DNA of 7,705 nucleotides from an uncultured Selenomonadaceae bacterium. GTDB lineage: Bacteria > Bacillota > Negativicutes > Selenomonadales > Selenomonadaceae. The position numbers were made by a program, and so were the translations under genes. The DNA lies in assembly GCA_905233965.1 (NCBI GenBank), contig CAJOFG010000110.1, positions 1 to 7,705 on the forward strand. Reading direction: 5' to 3'. Under the pieces are notes generated by a model. It did no database searches. It was not told the DNA's origin and saw only the letters and a program-made list of their open reading frames with translations. This document shows, piece after piece, positions 6,104 through 7,705 of the stretch. The first letter of the stretch is position 1; each line of letters begins with the position of its first letter.

Positions 6104-7021
6104 ATGCTTTACGCGATGATTGATGTGGGCTCGAATACAATTCGCATGGCAATTTACGAAATTGACGGCGACCGGGTGGTTATGCACATGAAGAGGAAAC
6201 ACGCCGTCGGGCTGGCATCTTACGTCAAAGATAACGTCATGCAGAGAGCCGGAATTGACAAAGTCGTTGAAATTATCGGCGAGTACAAAAATTTTTTGGA
6301 CGAATTGGGAATAAATCGCGTAACCGCATTTACCACAGCCGCCTTAAGAAATTCGTCGAACGGGACGGAAGCGATTATGGAAGTTTCGTACAGAACCGGA
6401 GTTCATATAAATTTGATGAGCGGGGACGACGAAGCGACTTTCGATTTTATCGGCGCGACTCACGATTTGCCGGACGACAGAGGACTTTTAATCGACATCG
6501 GCGGAGCCAGCACCGAAATTGTTTACTTCACGAACAGGGAAATTAAAACGAAAGTCAGTTTGCCTATCGGTTCGCTGAGTTTTCACACGCGATACACCGG
6601 CTCACACATTTTGCCGAGCGCGTCCGAGTGCGACGAAATGTATGCGGAGGCTGAGGCGACTGTCGGAGCGGTGCAGGAATTTCAAGCGGTTGTTCACGCG
6701 CAAATTTGCGGAATAGGCGGCACATTCAAAGGGGCGACCGCTCTTTACAACGCGATGTACGGAATGCCGCGCAATATGGCGATGGAAATTCGACGGATTC
6801 GCGAAATTTTGAAAAGGTTCCGGCGTGACAGAGAGTTAATCGTTCCGGACAAAATTTTATTGATGCGAACCGTTCCGGAGAGAATGCACACCTTCATGCC
6901 CGGCTTGATAATTGCCGACGTGCTTGCAAGACGTTTCGACAGCCAAACGATATTGTACAGCGATTCCGGAGTGCGCGAAGGTTACATTTATTCAAAAATT
7001 TTGGGAAACGATGATTTTTAA
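6104..7021 (+). CDS. Ppx/GppA family phosphatase (short, exopolyphosphatase-like)
   Basis: The product has 305 residues and consists of the two ASKHA-fold lobes only; E. coli Ppx and GppA are about 500 residues, with extra C-terminal helical domains that are absent here. Visible motifs are phosphate loop 1 IDVGSNTIRM (6-15), TAALRNSSNG (78-87), the region of the catalytic acid SGDDEATFDFIGA (E110), phosphate loop 2 LLIDIGGASTEI (128-139) and the closing SGVREGYIY segment. The family removes phosphate from polyphosphate or from pppGpp; short members exist in Bacillota and Actinobacteria, and substrate choice cannot be read from sequence. The ATG start has a modest GGTGGA (6095-6100). It follows the receiver gene by 45 bases and is 21 bases before deoD, a grouping that suggests phosphate/nucleotide stress metabolism by inference. 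Confidence 0.9.
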   Translation: MLYAMIDVGSNTIRMAIYEIDGDRVVMHMKRKHAVGLASYVKDNVMQRAGIDKVVEIIGEYKNFLDELGINRVTAFTTAALRNSSNGTEAIMEVSYRTGVHINLMSGDDEATFDFIGATHDLPDDRGLLIDIGGASTEIVYFTNREIKTKVSLPIGSLSFHTRYTGSHILPSASECDEMYAEAEATVGAVQEFQAVVHAQICGIGGTFKGATALYNAMYGMPRNMAMEIRRIREILKRFRRDRELIVPDKILLMRTVPERMHTFMPGLIIADVLARRFDSQTILYSDSGVREGYIYSKILGNDDF

Positions 7022-7042
7022 ATCGAAGGAGGAAAAATTTTT

Positions 7043-7705
7043 ATGCCGACACCTCACAATTCCGCAAAAGCCGGAGAAATTGCCGAGAGAGTTTTAATGC
7101 CCGGCGATCCTCTTCGCGCAAAACATATCGCCGAAAATTTTTTGACCGACGCGGTGAGATACAACGAAATTCGCAACGCTTACGGTTACACCGGAAAATA
7201 TAAAGGCGTGCCTGTTTCCGTGCAAGCGTCCGGAATGGGTATTCCTTCCTTTTCGATTTACGCGCACGAACTCATTCACGTTTACGGGGTGAAAAAAATT
7301 ATTCGCGTCGGCACTTGCGGAGGTATGCACGAAGATTTGAATTTGCGCGACATTTTCATCGCGCAGGGTGCATCGACTGACTCCGCGATTGTAAATCAAG
7401 CTTTCGGCGGCGCGATAAATTTTTCCTTGCTTGCCGATTTCGATTTACTCACCGGCGCGGTTGCAAACGCGAAGAAATTAAATTTGCCGTGCAAAGTCGG
7501 AAATATTTTTTCCACCGACGCATTTTACAACGACTACGGAGATCCGAACGGAACTTTCACGTCGGGCGCGTTGACGCTTAACGAAAAAATGTTGCGTTAC
7601 GGAATTTACGCCGTCGAAATGGAAGCCGCCGCACTTTATTTGCTTGCCGCTTCTTCAAAAGTTAAAGCACTTGCAATTTGTATGGTGAGCGACCACTTGA
7701 CGAAA
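7043..7705 (+). CDS. deoD: Purine nucleoside phosphorylase DeoD (C-terminus cut by window end)
   Basis: A total of 221 codons are present, and the frame is still open at the last base. The protein is a trimeric/hexameric NP-I family phosphorylase that converts purine (deoxy)nucleosides and phosphate to base and (deoxy)ribose-1-phosphate in the cytoplasm. Motifs seen: TPHNSA at the N-terminus (H5 from the neighbouring subunit), phosphate-binding MPGDPLRAK (G21, R25), R44 in YNEIRN, SGMGIPS (63-69), RVGTCGG (88-94), nucleoside-binding VEMEAAALY (191-199, M193/E194) and catalytic D217 in VSDH. Relative to E. coli DeoD, the segment before VEMEAA is about a dozen residues longer (YNDYGDPNGTFTSGAL), which moves the catalytic Asp from 204 to 217. 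The start ATG has a strong AAGGAGG (7026-7032) with 10-base spacing. Only the last C-terminal helix is missing. Confidence 0.92.
   Translation, partial: MPTPHNSAKAGEIAERVLMPGDPLRAKHIAENFLTDAVRYNEIRNAYGYTGKYKGVPVSVQASGMGIPSFSIYAHELIHVYGVKKIIRVGTCGGMHEDLNLRDIFIAQGASTDSAIVNQAFGGAINFSLLADFDLLTGAVANAKKLNLPCKVGNIFSTDAFYNDYGDPNGTFTSGALTLNEKMLRYGIYAVEMEAAALYLLAASSKVKALAICMVSDHLTK

Noticed and set aside
1..7705. parS sites (TGTTTCACGTGAAACA-like)
   Set aside because: I looked for the CACGTG core and flanking palindrome by eye and found none; isolated TTTCACG-like strings (for example near 4633 and 7556) lack the second half.

Overview
The window looks like a chromosomal segment of an A+T-leaning Bacillota-like bacterium. 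The evidence is a chromosomal-type Soj/ParA, ParB and a DUF4446 membrane protein in a row (DUF4446 is found mainly in Bacillota), strong AGGAGG-type ribosome binding sites, and heavy use of GTG/TTG starts. A Negativicutes (Selenomonadales-like) gut or rumen organism fits the style of the proteins, but this is inference: no rRNA or other marker is present.

Layout. At the left edge, on the minus strand, is the N-terminal part of an HD-GYP-type (cyclic-di-GMP phosphodiesterase family) protein, running off the window. A 198-base A+T-rich divergent intergenic region (474-671) follows and carries a good sigma-70-like promoter for the plus strand. From there to the right edge all genes are on the plus strand with short gaps or overlaps: parA, parB (11-base overlap), DUF4446 membrane protein, membrane-anchored M23 peptidase, a broken FkbM-family methyltransferase, a two-receiver response regulator without an output domain, a short Ppx/GppA-family phosphatase, and deoD (purine nucleoside phosphorylase, cut by the window end). 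I see no tRNA, rRNA, CRISPR, insertion sequence, convincing terminator or parS site.

How the genes fit together. parA and parB form the chromosome segregation/origin-organisation pair. The DUF4446 and M23 genes add two single-pass membrane proteins, one with an intact peptidoglycan hydrolase domain, so the front of the cluster joins DNA segregation to envelope growth. The rear carries signalling (receiver protein) and nucleotide metabolism (Ppx/GppA phosphatase, PNP).

Most notable observation. The FkbM gene is disrupted at the exact place where its SAM-binding motif I should be. A 33-base stretch there (4644-4676) is the reverse complement, with one mismatch, of 4470-4502 from the same gene. 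The copy creates a stop codon and a frame change and replaces motif I. This is the signature of a local template-switch mutation, or possibly of an assembly/amplification artefact; simple inversion between the arms would not restore the gene.
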